Under the pieces are notes generated by a model. It searched no databases, had not been told where the DNA came from, and saw only the letters and a list, made by a program, of their open reading frames with translations. DNA of 41,423 nt from Proteromonas lacertae (Eukaryota; Sar; Bigyra; Opalinata; Proteromonadidae). Positions 1-10,911 of this stretch are shown piece after piece; within the stretch, counting starts at the first letter, position 1, and every line of letters begins with the position of its first letter. Both the position numbers and the translations under genes were made by a program. The stretch covers positions 1 through 41,423 of the forward strand of contig NGBS01000057.1 of NCBI GenBank assembly GCA_002245135.1, in the 5' to 3' direction.

Positions 1-1
1 G

Positions 2-2675
2 GTGAGGTTAGACAGATATCATGGTTTTGATACAAAGAAATACAAAATCATGTTGCAAAGTAATCATTTACCAATATCAGAATATTGTTTACCAGGAATA
101 ATGGCCACTGATATACTAATATTTGATAATTATTTTTCTGAACAAGTATTGCAGAACAATGATTGGATATCATTTGAGTCTATGACAAGGACATTAAGAA
201 ACTTACCTTTATTCAAAAAGAGTCTTTATATTCCAGCTGGGGACAAATTAGCCTTCATGAGGTTATTATCTACACTATTTTATAGTTATAATGGCGGTAC
301 AGTTGATCAAGAGTATATATATATATATATATAATATTAAATAATTAATTTAGTGGAACAATGAATATAAATCGAAAAGAGAATATTCAAGCTTTAGAAT
401 TACTCAATTCGTGGTTTAATCATTATAAAAAGCCTATCGCCAGTTTGGATTGTTTTAAGTACACAGAAGCCAATGTAATCAACGGTACAATGAAGAGAAT
501 GTCAGTTGGTTATTTATCTACAAAGTACTTGTATTTATTAGAAGAAAATAGTTATTTAGATTATTCACTATTACCAAGTAAAGAGTATATATATATATAT
601 ATATATTATATGAATAGTCATGCCAAGTGTAATGAATGGTTATTGTTATTCAATTATCAATAATAATAATAATAATAATGACATACAGTTAAGCAGTAAA
701 ATGGTATCTTATCTTAAATCAATTGTGGATGATAATGAAGAAGCTAATGATGAAGTGATTGATGATGAATCCAGTGAATGTGATTATATACCTTATGGCT
801 TTACCACATTTGTAACATGCAATAATGATACTGTATTTGAAGGAAGTAATACTGGAAGAATTATGAAGAATATAATACGTATATAAAATATAGAATTATT
901 ATAATATAATAAATAGAAAAAAGTCAATCCATTTCTTTATTATCACATTTTACTAAATATTATACCAAAGCAATTGATTTAATATACAACAAAATATCAT
1001 TTATGATAATAACCAATAATACAAATTACAATGTAGAATTAGCTGAATTACAAAAGAATTTGGAAGAATTATTAAAGGCAGAAAATGACACTTCTATTGA
1101 TGTATTATATATTCCTTCAATAGTTGAAACTATAGAGTCAGAAACAACCTTTGATGCAGTTATGTTTGTTTTAGGATTATTATTAGGATTAATAGCTTCA
1201 GCAATTATGTTATTGTATATATATATTTATATTTATATTTATATTTATATATTGATTAGTGGTATATTACAAACAACACATATTCCAATTTTTGGTAAAA
1301 GAAAGAATGCAACAGTTGTCCCAACAAGTTTTGAAGAAATGACAAAAGTCTCCTCATTTATAGATCACGAAATTAGAAATATATTAACAGCCATTATTGG
1401 TATAGGCGAATATCTCTCAGACAATGTATTATCTATCCAAGAATCAATGAAACCAAAGGTCTCATCAGTAGAAAGAGATAAAAGAGTATTATCTTTAGAA
1501 AGAAATGTTGCTTCCTTAAATGCAGCTTGTGAATTATTAACTGATGTGTGAATAATGGAATGGATATAAGGAAACTTCAAGAAGGTAAATTATTAGCCAA
1601 TCCAGTGCCTTATCGATTTAGTGATTTAGTGGAAAGAGTATTTCATATTTTACAGCCAAAGATAGCAGAATTACCTGATGTTCGTTGTTTTTATAAACTA
1701 TTTGATCGACAAGGTTGGTATATATTTGATAAACATCGTGTACAACAGGTTTTAACTAATCTCTTAACAATCGCATTGACGAATACATCAGTTGGAAGTA
1801 TTAATGTAAAAGTAGTAGAAGAAGGTTATAATAGAATCAAAATATCAGTTGAAGATACAGGTAAAGGAATTCCTAAAGAGAAATTAGATACAATTTTTGA
1901 TAGTCCATTTGCACAAGATCAAAATGGTGGTGGAGGTGGTGGTAGTAATAATGGTAATAGTACTGAGAATAAAAACTTAGGATTAGCATTATATTTGTGT
2001 AAAATATTAGTGAAAGAAGTATTGAAAGGTGAAATTGGTTGTCAAAGCACTGTATGAATATATATATATATTTATTATTTATTATTTATATATGTATAGG
2101 AGAATGTTGGTACTTTATTTTATTTCATTTTCCCAGTTGAAAAGTGTCAAGAACCACCTGAAGAGAAAGGTCAAATGCATCAAACAGTTCAAACAGCTGA
2201 TATGTCAAAGAAACATATTCTAATAATAGATGATTCTCAATTATCTCGAAAGATTGTCTTAAAAGCATTGAAACTATGTAATGCAACAGGAGATGAAGCT
2301 TGTGATGGCACTACAGCATTGAAATTAGTACAGAGCAATCATTATGATGCAATAATTACTGATTTAAATATGCCACAAATAACTGGTTATGAATTGGCAA
2401 AGTTGTTGAGGAAGAATTTGAATTATTTAGGTCCAATCATCACATTGACAGGTGAAAATCCTAAAGAGATATATAAAGTGTGTAAAGAAGCAGGTATTGA
2501 TGAGATTGCTACTAAACCATTACAACCTAGAGAGTTAGTACATATTGTAATGGAATTAATTCAGAGATATAAGTCACATTCACCATTCTGTGTTAATAAA
2601 AGTGTTAATATTGAGGAACTTTTACCATCTACAAAGTCTAAAAGTACTAAAAGTGGAGATACACCAGATTTATAA
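2..2675 (+). CDS. Hybrid histidine kinase with solute-binding-like sensor domain (5' end cut by window)
   Basis: A membrane sensor kinase of the two-component type. The first ~190 residues resemble a type II periplasmic solute-binding domain: aromatic-rich helices, a D-G-T turn, then N-x-x-E-x-x-x-A-L-E-L-L. A Glu/Asp-rich linker, one membrane helix (about 1159-1214), a DHp helix with H-box HEIRN (1366 on), an ATPase domain with DTGKGIP and NLGLAL motifs, and a C-terminal receiver domain follow. The receiver has the acidic pair DD, phospho-acceptor Asp in TDLNMP, and Thr and Lys in TLTG and TKP. Exons by frame continuity: 2-312, 354-584, 628-878, 917-1214, 1260-1547, 1571-2051, 2100-2675 (811 residues present). 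The 23-nt gap 1548-1570 could instead be a small insertion that shifts the frame. The ATPase N-box is degenerate (NLLTIALTNT). Family assignment of kinase and receiver is firm; the sensor domain is a good but unaligned match. Confidence 0.85.
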
Positions 2676-2821
2676 TTGTTTTCAAATATATTTTAAATTT
2701 TATTTATTTAATATGAATTATTTTTTGTTTTTATGCTTTTATATAATAGAAATGATGAGTAATGGTTGTTTTATGATATTCAAAAATATATTCGTTTCAT
2801 TATTAGTTTTTTAAAAAGAGT

Positions 2822-3764
2822 ATGATCAAGAGGACTATTGGGATTGTAGTTGTTCTTATATTTGCTATTATACTATTAGTAAGCTTTATATTACCAGCTT
2901 TTTCTTCAGTGTGTTCAAATTGTGCAGCTATTGCTTATAACACATTAATCAATAGATTTGTTGATAAAGAAGTATATACTGAAGGACTTTATTATACTGG
3001 ATATTATAAATCATTCAAAACAGTTAGTACTCTTAAACAATCCTACAGATTCACCAATCTAAAAGCTAGATCGTCTGATGGATTGGAATTGCCTATTGGA
3101 GTAGTAGTGGTATTTAAATATATAATTACATTTGATGATATTAAGAAAGTGTTGTTTGATTATGTAGATTATGACACAGTATTGAAGAATGAGATTACAA
3201 TGATATTATGTGATGTGTTCAGTTCCTTTGATGCATTTCAAGTATATCAAGGTAGATCAAATATTGTTGCAAAAATGAAAAAGGATTTGAGTGAAAAACT
3301 GATAAAGTATTCAGTCAATGTAACAGAGGTTTATTTTACTGATTCGGACCTACCAAATGAAATATCAAACGCTATACAATCTAGTGTAAATGCTGAACAA
3401 AATATATCAGTAGCAACAGCAGAACAGGAATTAACAAAAGTAAATTTATTGAATTATATATTATTGTTTATAGATTAAAGCAGAAACGTTAATAGAACAA
3501 TATACAATGCTTGCTGAGATAGAGAGAATAAAAGGTCAATTAGAAGCTGAAGTATTGTATCTGAAATCAATGGCAAATGCCAATTCTACATTAATAATGA
3601 GAAAAATCGAATCAGAAACTTACAGTAAATTCATCAATCAAATTGATAATTCTACAAAAGGATTTGGTGAGGATGAATTTATGAAATATCTATGGGTTGC
3701 TAGTAATAAGGATACACAATCTTCTGAATCGATTTTGAAGATAAAGAAACCAAAAATCCTTTAA
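2822..3764 (+). CDS. SPFH/band-7 (prohibitin/stomatin-like) membrane protein
   Basis: Membrane-anchored scaffold of the SPFH superfamily, 302 residues in two exons (2822-3439, 3474-3764). The 34-nt intron keeps the frame and joins TAEQELTK to IKAETLIEQY, the usual helical run after an SPFH domain. An N-terminal hydrophobic helix (residues ~5-28) is followed by a beta-rich domain with RFVDKEVYTEGLYYTG and SSDGLELPIGVVVVFKY, then a Gln/Ala/Glu-rich coiled coil. Members of this family oligomerise on membranes and organise microdomains; target membrane cannot be read here. It lies 146 nt downstream of the kinase gene on the same strand with no sign of a shared transcript. Confidence 0.8.
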
Positions 3765-3904
3765 ATTGTTGTATATTTATTTCTAATTGTTTTTATCTAA
3801 TGCATATTATATTAAGTGTTTGTTTTACTATATTGTATATATTAACATAATAAGATACACTTACTCATAATTTAAATCGGTGAGTAGAGGGTTTTCTTAA
3901 CATA

Positions 3905-4367
3905 ATGACAGATGTTAAGGATGTAGTTTTGTATGTCAATAAGGATAACACCGTTTTCAAATTTTATCCTACAGGGAAATGCTTTATAAATGGGATATCA
4001 AATCATTATGATAATACTTACCCAGAAGGATTAAATAACATAGTATTAAATAATATTATTCATAAAATAGTTAACAAAGAAAGAATTTGATTACGGAATG
4101 AGCATAATCAACCACATATGTGAGGGTTACTGGCCTTGTAATTTATGTTATTATTTTGGATGGATTGGAATGATATTTACACTTGGTCTATCCTTATTAC
4201 TTCCTTCTATATGTATTAACCAATTATTAGGTATATTGAAAGAAGAGTTAGAAATTCTAAATGATAATCCGATTTATACATCAAAACATATTAGATGGAG
4301 TCTTGAAAGAAGATGTCTGTGTTGTGGATCTTGGATTCAACTCACTTATCTACCAAATGATATATAA
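3905..4367 (+). CDS. ERF4/GOLGA7-like small membrane-associated protein
   Basis: A 144-residue protein in two exons, 3905-4042 and 4071-4367; the intron is only 28 nt. Splicing gives YPEGLNNI followed by LTKKEFDYGMSIINHI, matching the pattern of ERF4 domains (proline-rich strand, E-F-x3-I-x2-I-N). A Cys-rich hydrophobic centre WPCNLCYYFG and a long helix come next, then a closing beta strand with RWSLERRCLCCGSW. ERF4/GOLGA7 proteins are the accessory subunit of DHHC palmitoyltransferases, and the Cys-rich core is typical of palmitoylated members. The fold call rests on motif order, not on alignment. Without the intron the gene would be two unrelated fragments, so the splice supports the call. 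Confidence 0.6.
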
Positions 4368-4489
4368 TTTTATGTTTATAAACTCCATTAAGTCTTTTAC
4401 ATGTTTTTTTAATTATTAATATTATAACAACAAAAACAAGTAAAATGTAAATCAAATTCATTAAATATTGAAAGTGTTTAAAGATTCGA

Positions 4490-5951
4490 CTATATTTTAA
4501 TAATAATAATTAAATATCTATAAATACGAGGAAGTGGTGATAATAAAGAATCATTATCATTATTACTATTTGAATTATCTTTATCTATTTCACAAAAGCT
4601 TAAATCCATTTTATCATTATTATTATTTGTATTCTTTGAATAACAGGATGATGAACAAGAAGGAGACAAAGGACTTAGTAGGAGAGGACTAATATCCATC
4701 ATTAATGGAGAACATAAGAAATCATCAGTACCAGATAACGTATAAGGAACTGATTCAGAAATATCAAATAAATTACAACTATTATTGGATGTATAGGAAT
4801 TATTATTATTATTATTATTGTAAGTTGGAAATGGTAATGAGTAACCTCTGGTTAAATGAGGCCTTTTTCTACTTTTACTAACCTAATTATAATATATATA
4901 TATATATATATATTAATATTATAATAAATACATTAAAATTAGATGGAAAGGGAATATTTAATAATTGCGAACTGCTGTTACTTATTTCATTCTTATATTT
5001 TCTTTTTTCTATTTTGAATTGTCCATTATAATGATCATTGTCATTTATAATCATATCTGCACAAGGTATATCATTAAAAATTGGAGTTGAAACTGCCGTA
5101 GATGTTGTAGAGGAAGCTGCTGCTGTGATATGAATCAGAACATATGGACCAATTTCATTCATGGAATATGTTTTATTATTTTTGTTACATTTTGTATTAT
5201 TATTTTTATGATCATTTTCTATTTTCATTACTGCATGCATTCTGAATAAAGGATCTACATGAGAATAAGCTCCACCACCTTTATTTCCACATCTGACAGC
5301 TAATATATATATAATAAAACAATATATTTACTTTGATAACAATTTGCTGTTATATATCTAACGATTGGATTATTTTTTGGTAAATCTGTAGTAAATCCTT
5401 GCTTCTTCCATGTATAATATTTGATCCTTTTATTACTTAATCTTGGAAATCCGAATGATGGTTTGCCATTCTTCAAATGTTCACATTTCAGTATATACAA
5501 TGTTGGTGTTGGATTTGAATAGATATCTTCAGGGTGTACTGTAATTCCTCTATCATCAATGCCGAGATCGTAACTGAATAAAGTTGAAATCGTATATATA
5601 TTCGTACAATGGGTATAAATAATTGCCATTTTCTGCCTCTTCTAATATATGGTAGTAATCATTATAATTAAGCCATTTCTTTGAATTTTCACAATGAGAG
5701 AAGTTGCTTTCATCATTTGCTTCACTATTAATCAATAGTTGATCTGAGTTTGATTCAGAATCAAAAGTCTACAAGGTTAATATATTCTGTACATCATTTA
5801 GTATGTTTTCATTTGGTAATTTATTTGGAGAGGGTATATTTAAAGATTGAAGATCTTCTAATGGAGGTGGAGTATTGATATATTCGCAGTCAAATGATTC
5901 TTCATATTGGTTTTGGAGAGACTGTTCATCATATTGTTGAGTTTCTGACAT
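4490..5951 (-). CDS. Unrecognised five-exon protein with conserved core and Asn/Ser-rich tail
   Basis: A 440-residue protein assembled from exons 5951-5793, 5768-5608, 5573-5332, 5299-4932 and 4882-4490; introns are 24, 34, 32 and 49 nt and all keep the frame. The start ATG at 5951 opens MSETQQYDEQ. The N-terminal third is acidic and disordered. The centre (residues ~100-240) looks folded: GIDDRGITVHPEDIY, TLYILKCEH, IKYYTWKKQGF, NPIVRYITANC, then VRCGNKGGGAYSHVDPLF and GPYVLIHITAAASS. The C-terminal part is rich in Asn, Ser and Pro, with a basic KSRKRPH patch that could be a nuclear signal. A beta-rich DNA-binding or regulatory domain is possible, but I do not recognise the family. It is transcribed towards the ERF4-like gene, ending 123 nt from it. 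Confidence 0.7.
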
Positions 5952-6056
5952 AATTTGAATTTTAAATTTAGATTCAAAATTTTGGCAGAAGGATTTTTTA
6001 TACCCCAGAATCACTTTTCAAATAATTGAGTGATATCTATTTAGCTAGTTAGTAAA

Positions 6057-7432
6057 ATGTCATCTTATCGGTCGAATCTTTCTTTGAATTCAGATTACTC
6101 TGCCACTATTAAAGCCAAATGGATGAGCAAAGAAAATGTAGGGAAGTTCATTTCTGGATCTAAACACAGTATAAAATGGCTTTTGGAAATTAATGAAAAA
6201 GATATTGTAATTGGATTAACGCACTCGTTAGGAGCAGGAAATATGTAGATTAATTTCAATCACTTATCTAGTCGAGTATTCTGTAACAATCGTTTAGTTT
6301 ATGAAGGTACATTAGTTGAAACAACAGATTTCCAATATAGTTTTGAATATCATGATACAGAGTTTGTTGTGTTAATGGGAAGATTAAAAGGTCATTGTAT
6401 TTTTATATATTAGTTTTAATTACTTGAATAGATCAATATGATTTAGAAATCAATGGTATTGCATTTGCAGATATAGACAAACAACTAAAAGAATTCAAAA
6501 AATATGAAGAAGAAAAGCAGTATCAAATACAAACAAACACAAGAATATTTGAAGAACAAGATGAAGTTAAGAATTCTAATATTAAAGAAAAAGAGAAAGA
6601 ATACAATGTGTTTGAAGATAATGAATTTAATGAAGTATCCACTGATTCATACGATTTATTTGATTCATTGTTTTCTACACCTGTATCAACAAATGATAAT
6701 GATAATAATAAAAAGGATATTAAAGAAAATAAAAAATTAACATCATTACCAGTTGGTCCACCACCACCATTACCACCTAAACCATTGCAATATCAAAGTG
6801 ATAATAATAATAATGCATTTGTACCAATACCAGTGAAAATACCAACTCAAGAAAGAAGACTACCTCCTCCACCACCACCACCTCCACCTCAGCAACAGCA
6901 GCAGCAACAGTCATATAATAATGAACAACAAAGTCAGCAGAATATTCCACCTCCTCCTCCACCAGCGCCACCATTACCTCAACCACCAGTGAATAATCAA
7001 CAACAACTTAATGTTCAATTACCACCTTTGCCTCCAAATAATGATAGTAAACAACAACAACAACAACAACAAATATCAATAAATCAACAACATTCACTAT
7101 TTGTTCCACCTCCATTACCACCACCACCATTACCTCAACTAACAAATATTAATGAATTACAACAACAACAACAACAACAACCTTTGTTTGTACCACCACC
7201 TCCACCTCAGCCACCAGTGAATTATCAACAGCAAGTACAGCAGAATATACCTCCACCATTACCGCCATTACCTGTTTTAACCAAAACAGAATTACCAATA
7301 TCAAATAATCCTGATGATTTATTACAGAATGATAATAATAATAATGCTGAACCTGTTATGTCTATTAAACAGTTGTTGATGATGTCACAACCAATTAATG
7401 ATCCAAATGGATGGTTAAATGAAAGAAAATAA
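6057..7432 (+). CDS. FAIM1-domain protein with long Pro/Gln-rich tail
   Basis: A 435-residue protein in exons 6057-6244, 6272-6390 and 6432-7432 (introns 27 and 41 nt). The spliced N-terminal ~135 residues read as a FAIM1-type beta sandwich: WLLEINEKDIVIGLTHS, then GAGNIRVFCNNRLVYEG, and finally RLKDQYDLEING, in the order seen in Fas apoptotic inhibitory molecule. Animal FAIM is ~180 residues and lacks a long tail. Here a charged linker leads into ~200 residues of alternating polyproline and polyglutamine blocks and ends in MSIKQLLMMSQ and DPNGWLNERK. The polyproline blocks resemble profilin/SH3/WW ligands in actin regulators; this is inference. The gene is divergent from the neighbouring minus-strand gene, with 105 nt between start codons, so a shared promoter is likely. 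Confidence 0.7.
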
Positions 7433-8026
7433 CTTGATATTCATTTTAATTAATAATTTAAAAATAATATATAGTTTTTTTATATGTATAGTTTTTTTTA
7501 AATAATAATAATATTTGTATATAATTTGTTGTTCAACATCAGGATGATATTAAAATATGATGAATAATACTCATTAATGATTAAATGTTGTAATTCTAAT
7601 ATACATCCTTTTAAAATGTTTCGAATAAATAAAAATAGCAAGTATATATTACAGGGTTGTATAAATAGGTCATGACCTTCTGGTAAAACCTATCTGTCAT
7701 AGGTTTTCAAAATTACACTGACCGACAGTGACCTCTAGTAACTATTAGCTAACCTCTTTTGTAGTATGTGTTTCTAATCATAAAATCATGTACATAAATA
7801 AAATATAAACCTATATATATCATTTTAAAACTTATATTAAATATATTAAGTAATAATATTACTCATTACAAAGTATAAAATCAAATTACAAGAACAGTAA
7901 ATACTAACCTCCTTTATCATGATTATTTCTCATTTATTCAATTTTTAGCTAAGGTTAATATTATGTATAGGAAATATATTTATATGATGTAGGAACATAT
8001 TACTTCCTCAATGTGCATGTGCAGAA
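7433..8026. other. Non-coding AT-rich spacer with one short hairpin
   Basis: No gene seen. The stretch is dominated by A/T runs. One perfect 9-bp stem with a 5-nt loop (AAAACCTAT..ATAGGTTTT) lies at 7685-7707, about 250 nt past the stop of the FAIM-like gene. Its role is unknown. Confidence 0.5.
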
Positions 8027-8300
8027 GTGAAAAGATTAAAAGAAGCTAATCAACTTGAGTATCTCGATTTCAAATATCAAAAATCTTATTGGAACAACGT
8101 GCTGAAAATAAAACATACTGAAATGTGTATATGTCTTCAATGTGGATGTCGTTATACTTGCAATGTGAAAAATGGTAAAGCTATTAAAAGCCATCAAGTT
8201 AACTCGCATAATTATCAAGATGTGGATGAGAAAATAAATAAGGATGAGATGAAAAACCTTCTCTTCAATTTCATCACATACAACAATATCAGTAGTACCA
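8027..8300 (+). pseudogene. Fragment with a possible Cys2-His2 zinc finger
   Basis: An open stretch whose first ~90 residues look coding: YLDFKYQKSYW, then a C-x2-C and H-x4-H pair in CLQCGCRYTC and KSHQVNSH, spaced as in BED-type or related zinc fingers of hAT transposases. The frame runs straight into the inverted-repeat element at ~8336, so the 3' part is lost or was never there. It could be a host gene or DNA-transposon remnant. Start is uncertain. Confidence 0.3.
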
Positions 8301-8335
8301 TTCTTGATAGTAGTTATTTTAGGTTGTTGTGCGTG

Positions 8336-8944
8336 TTGTGCGCCGTTGAGCCGGTTGCGCCGTTGAGCCGCTCTCATCATACAATTACTTTTAAAACAAA
8401 CTAATATCATTTTTATCTTAGTTATAAAGAGTTATTAACAAATATATGGTTAATTTGTCATATGACCTATATCTGCGATTTGCTTTTTTATGAACTTCAT
8501 TATTCTCAATATTAAACTAATATTTGTATTTTTTATATTTTAATGTATCAGTGACTGCTACAGTCTAAAATACATTATTTGATATTAATAGAATTCACTA
8601 TTTTTTATGTTAAGGTAGTGAAAAAAGAAAAAATAAGTTCAAGCCTCACTCAAGCCAGCTTTTTAATTTCTTTTTTAAATAAGTTGTTATTGAAACTATT
8701 GTAATCTATTCATATCAAATAATGTATTTTAGACTGTAGTAGTCACTGATACATTAAAATATAAAAAATATAAATATTAGTTTAATATTGATAATAATGA
8801 AGTTCATAAAGAAGTGTGTCACAGATATAGGTCATATGACAAACTAACTATATATTTGTTAATAACTCTTTATAACTAAGATAAAAATGATATTAGTTTG
8901 TTTTAAAAGTAATTGCATGATGAGAGCGGCTCAAGGGCGCACAA
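8336..8944. mobile_element. Foldback MITE, family A (complete copy)
   Basis: About 609 bp with inverted arms of ~235-250 bp: left arm ~8336-8586, right arm ~8712-8944. The outer ends read GTTGTGCGCCGTTGAGCCG inward; the inner ends meet at ATACATTATTTGATAT and its complement. A non-palindromic centre holds AAGCCTCACTCAAGCC (8641-8656). The left tip carries a partial duplication of the terminal motif. No transposase is present. No clear target-site duplication was seen. Such long-arm elements are non-autonomous DNA transposons or foldback elements. Confidence 0.8.
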
Positions 8945-9228
8945 TAAGAAGTAATAATAAATATAAGATTTGTACTTCCTCAAGTAAAATATCGAAAATA
9001 TATTCTACAATCAAAAATTTAAAGAATTTAATATTATATCATTTAAAGAAAACATGTAATATTGAGAGAATATCACTAAAAATCTATAAATGATGTAATT
9101 ACATAAATATCTTTTTTTTCAAAATCTTCTTTAGAGTTAATTATTTCCTCAATATTACCTTTGTTAAAAATTATTCTACCTATATTATTTATTTTGTTGA
9201 TTTAGTAGCAGAAGTAATGAAGAAATGA
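8945..9228. other. AT-rich stretch without a recognisable gene
   Basis: Sequence between the family A MITE and the PWP2 remnant. It is AT-rich with short open stretches only; possibly decayed coding DNA upstream of the PWP2 remnant. Nothing supportable was found. Confidence 0.4.
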
Positions 9229-9620
9229 GAATGGATTGCCTTTGTTAGCCCGAGTTTAAATTAATTATTAGTATGGGAATGGAAGAGTGAAACACATATA
9301 TTGAAACAGCAACGTCATTTTTATGATATTAATTGTGTATGAATATTTGTTTTTTGTTATGGTTTGAATATATATGAAAATGACGTTACTACAGGAAGTG
9401 ATGATAGTAAAGTCAAACTATGAAGTATATATGAAAATATAAATAAATATATTTATTTAGTGGATTTTGTATTGTTACATTCAATAATTTAGATGGTACT
9501 GTAAGATGTTATAATACAATCAGATATAGAAACTTTAGAACATTTGTACCAACAGAACCATTTCAATTTTCCTGTGTTAGTTGTGATAATGGTGGCGAAA
9601 TATTAGTTCTTGATCCCTAA
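9229..9620 (+). pseudogene. PWP2: PWP2 (periodic tryptophan protein 2) remnant
   Basis: Host WD40 gene of the small-subunit processome, present only as a decayed fragment. Recognisable pieces in order: EWIAFVSPSLN and LLVWEWKSETHILKQQ (9229-9320), HFYDINC, TTGSDDSKVKL near 9390-9420, an intron-like AT run ending TTAG, then GFCIVTFNNLDGTVRCYN and IRYRNFRTFVPTEPFQFS. The last block matches the highly conserved PWP2 stretch D-G-T-V-R..R-Y-R-N-F-R-T-F. In-frame stops replace an expected Gln (TAA for CAA) and an expected Trp (TGA for TGG), and the frame shifts between blocks. The family B MITE starts ~30 nt past the end. A functional PWP2 should exist elsewhere because the gene is essential in known eukaryotes. 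Confidence 0.75.
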
Positions 9621-9650
9621 GAGTTATCTAAGGAGTGGCAAGATGAAGTT

Positions 9651-10285
9651 TGTTGTGCGCCGTTTGTCATAGTTGGCCATTTGTCTACCAGACAATTTTA
9701 AAGCAAAATAAATGTATATTCTTACTTGTCTTGATGAAAAATTGTTACTTTTATACTTACTTTGTTATATGACCTATGTCTGCAATATACTTTTTTGTTA
9801 ATATAAATAGTTTGAATATTTGCGCCGTTTGTTTTCTAGAAATTTTGAAGCAGACTAAATGCATATTTAGCTAATATAGATTAAAACACATTAGCTGAAA
9901 TAATTAGAATATAATAATTATTAAATCTTTCTATATAAAAAAGAAATGTAAAAAGCAGGCTTGAGTGAGGCTTGATTCTATATTTTCTTTTTTCATTTTA
10001 AATGTCTTATGATCAACATTAAGTTGTTCTAATCATTTCAGCTAATGTATTTTAGTCTATATTAGCTAAATATGCATTTAGTTTGCTTCAAAAATTTCTA
10101 GAAAACAAACGGCGCAAATATTCAAACTATTTATATTAACAAAAAAGTATACTGCAGAGGTAGGTCATATAACAAAGTAAGTATAAAAGCAACAATTTTT
10201 CATCAAGACAAGTAAGAATATACATTTAGTTTGTTTTAAAAGTGTCTGGTAGACAAACGGCCAACTATGACAAATGGCGCATAAC
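9651..10285. mobile_element. Foldback MITE, family B (complete copy)
   Basis: About 635 bp with arms of ~255 bp (9651-9909 and 10026-10285). Ends read GTTGTGCGCCGTTTGTC inward. An internal copy of the GCGCCGTTTGT motif recurs in each arm, so the arm is itself composite. The centre (9955-9975) holds GGCTTGAGTGAGGCTTG, the reverse complement of the family A centre. It lies just after the PWP2 remnant. No coding capacity. Confidence 0.8.
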
Positions 10286-10309
10286 ATCATATATGAAATA
10301 TGAGAAATC

Positions 10310-10377
10310 AAAAGTGTCTCATAGACAAACGGCGTGAGAAGATTTAGAAATACGCCGTTTGTCTAGCAGACGTTTTT
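10310..10377. repeat. Mini inverted repeat of family B ends
   Basis: Two family B tips face each other over a ~10-nt spacer: a GACAAACGGCGT arm followed by ACGCCGTTTGTC, both with an adjoining GTGTCTC/GCAGACG flank. It looks like an extreme internal-deletion product of a family B element, 25 nt beyond the full copy. Confidence 0.6.
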
Positions 10378-10911
10378 CACTTCACAATTTTCTTCTGTGA
10401 CTTATGTGCATCATTTCATAATTATTGATACTATTACTTAAAACAAAAAACAACACAAATTAAATAATTTTGTATATTATACAAAAGAAGCTAAGTGTTA
10501 AAAAATAATTGTAATATGAAATATGAAATATGAAATACATTAATTTATTGTAACTTTGAGAATCATGTTGATTAAAGATTGTATTTCTGTTTATATTCTA
10601 GATATTAACTATGCTACTGAAATTATCGCTTTAGATGAAAAACATATGCATATAGAACAAGTATTTATATCAAAATATTGATTTTCGTACAAATAAGGGG
10701 GTAAGAAAATTCAAGTTTTTAGTTACATTTTTTTATTTATATCAACAACAGAAATGAGTTGTAAGATAATATTTTATATCATATACAAAATGCTAATATA
10801 ATATAAACAATTTTAATTAAAAGAAGTGTAATTATGAATTTAGTCTGACAAACTGCGACAACAAATCCAATAGAGTAATATAAATTTGATTAAATAACTA
10901 TATTCAACTAA
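10378..10911. other. AT-rich spacer with a short coding-like remnant
   Basis: No intact gene. A short stretch at 10601-10681 reads DINYATEIIALDEKH.. after an intron-like run ending CTAG and may be a last-exon remnant of an unknown gene. The rest is low-complexity AT sequence. Confidence 0.3.

Noticed and set aside
6777-6986. Minus-strand frame rich in Val, Glu and Tyr
   Set aside because: It is the antisense of the polyproline/polyglutamine repeats of the FAIM-like gene.
8036-8410. Long minus-strand open frame opposite the zinc-finger-like fragment
   Set aside because: It has no motif, runs through the MITE arm and mirrors the plus-strand frame.
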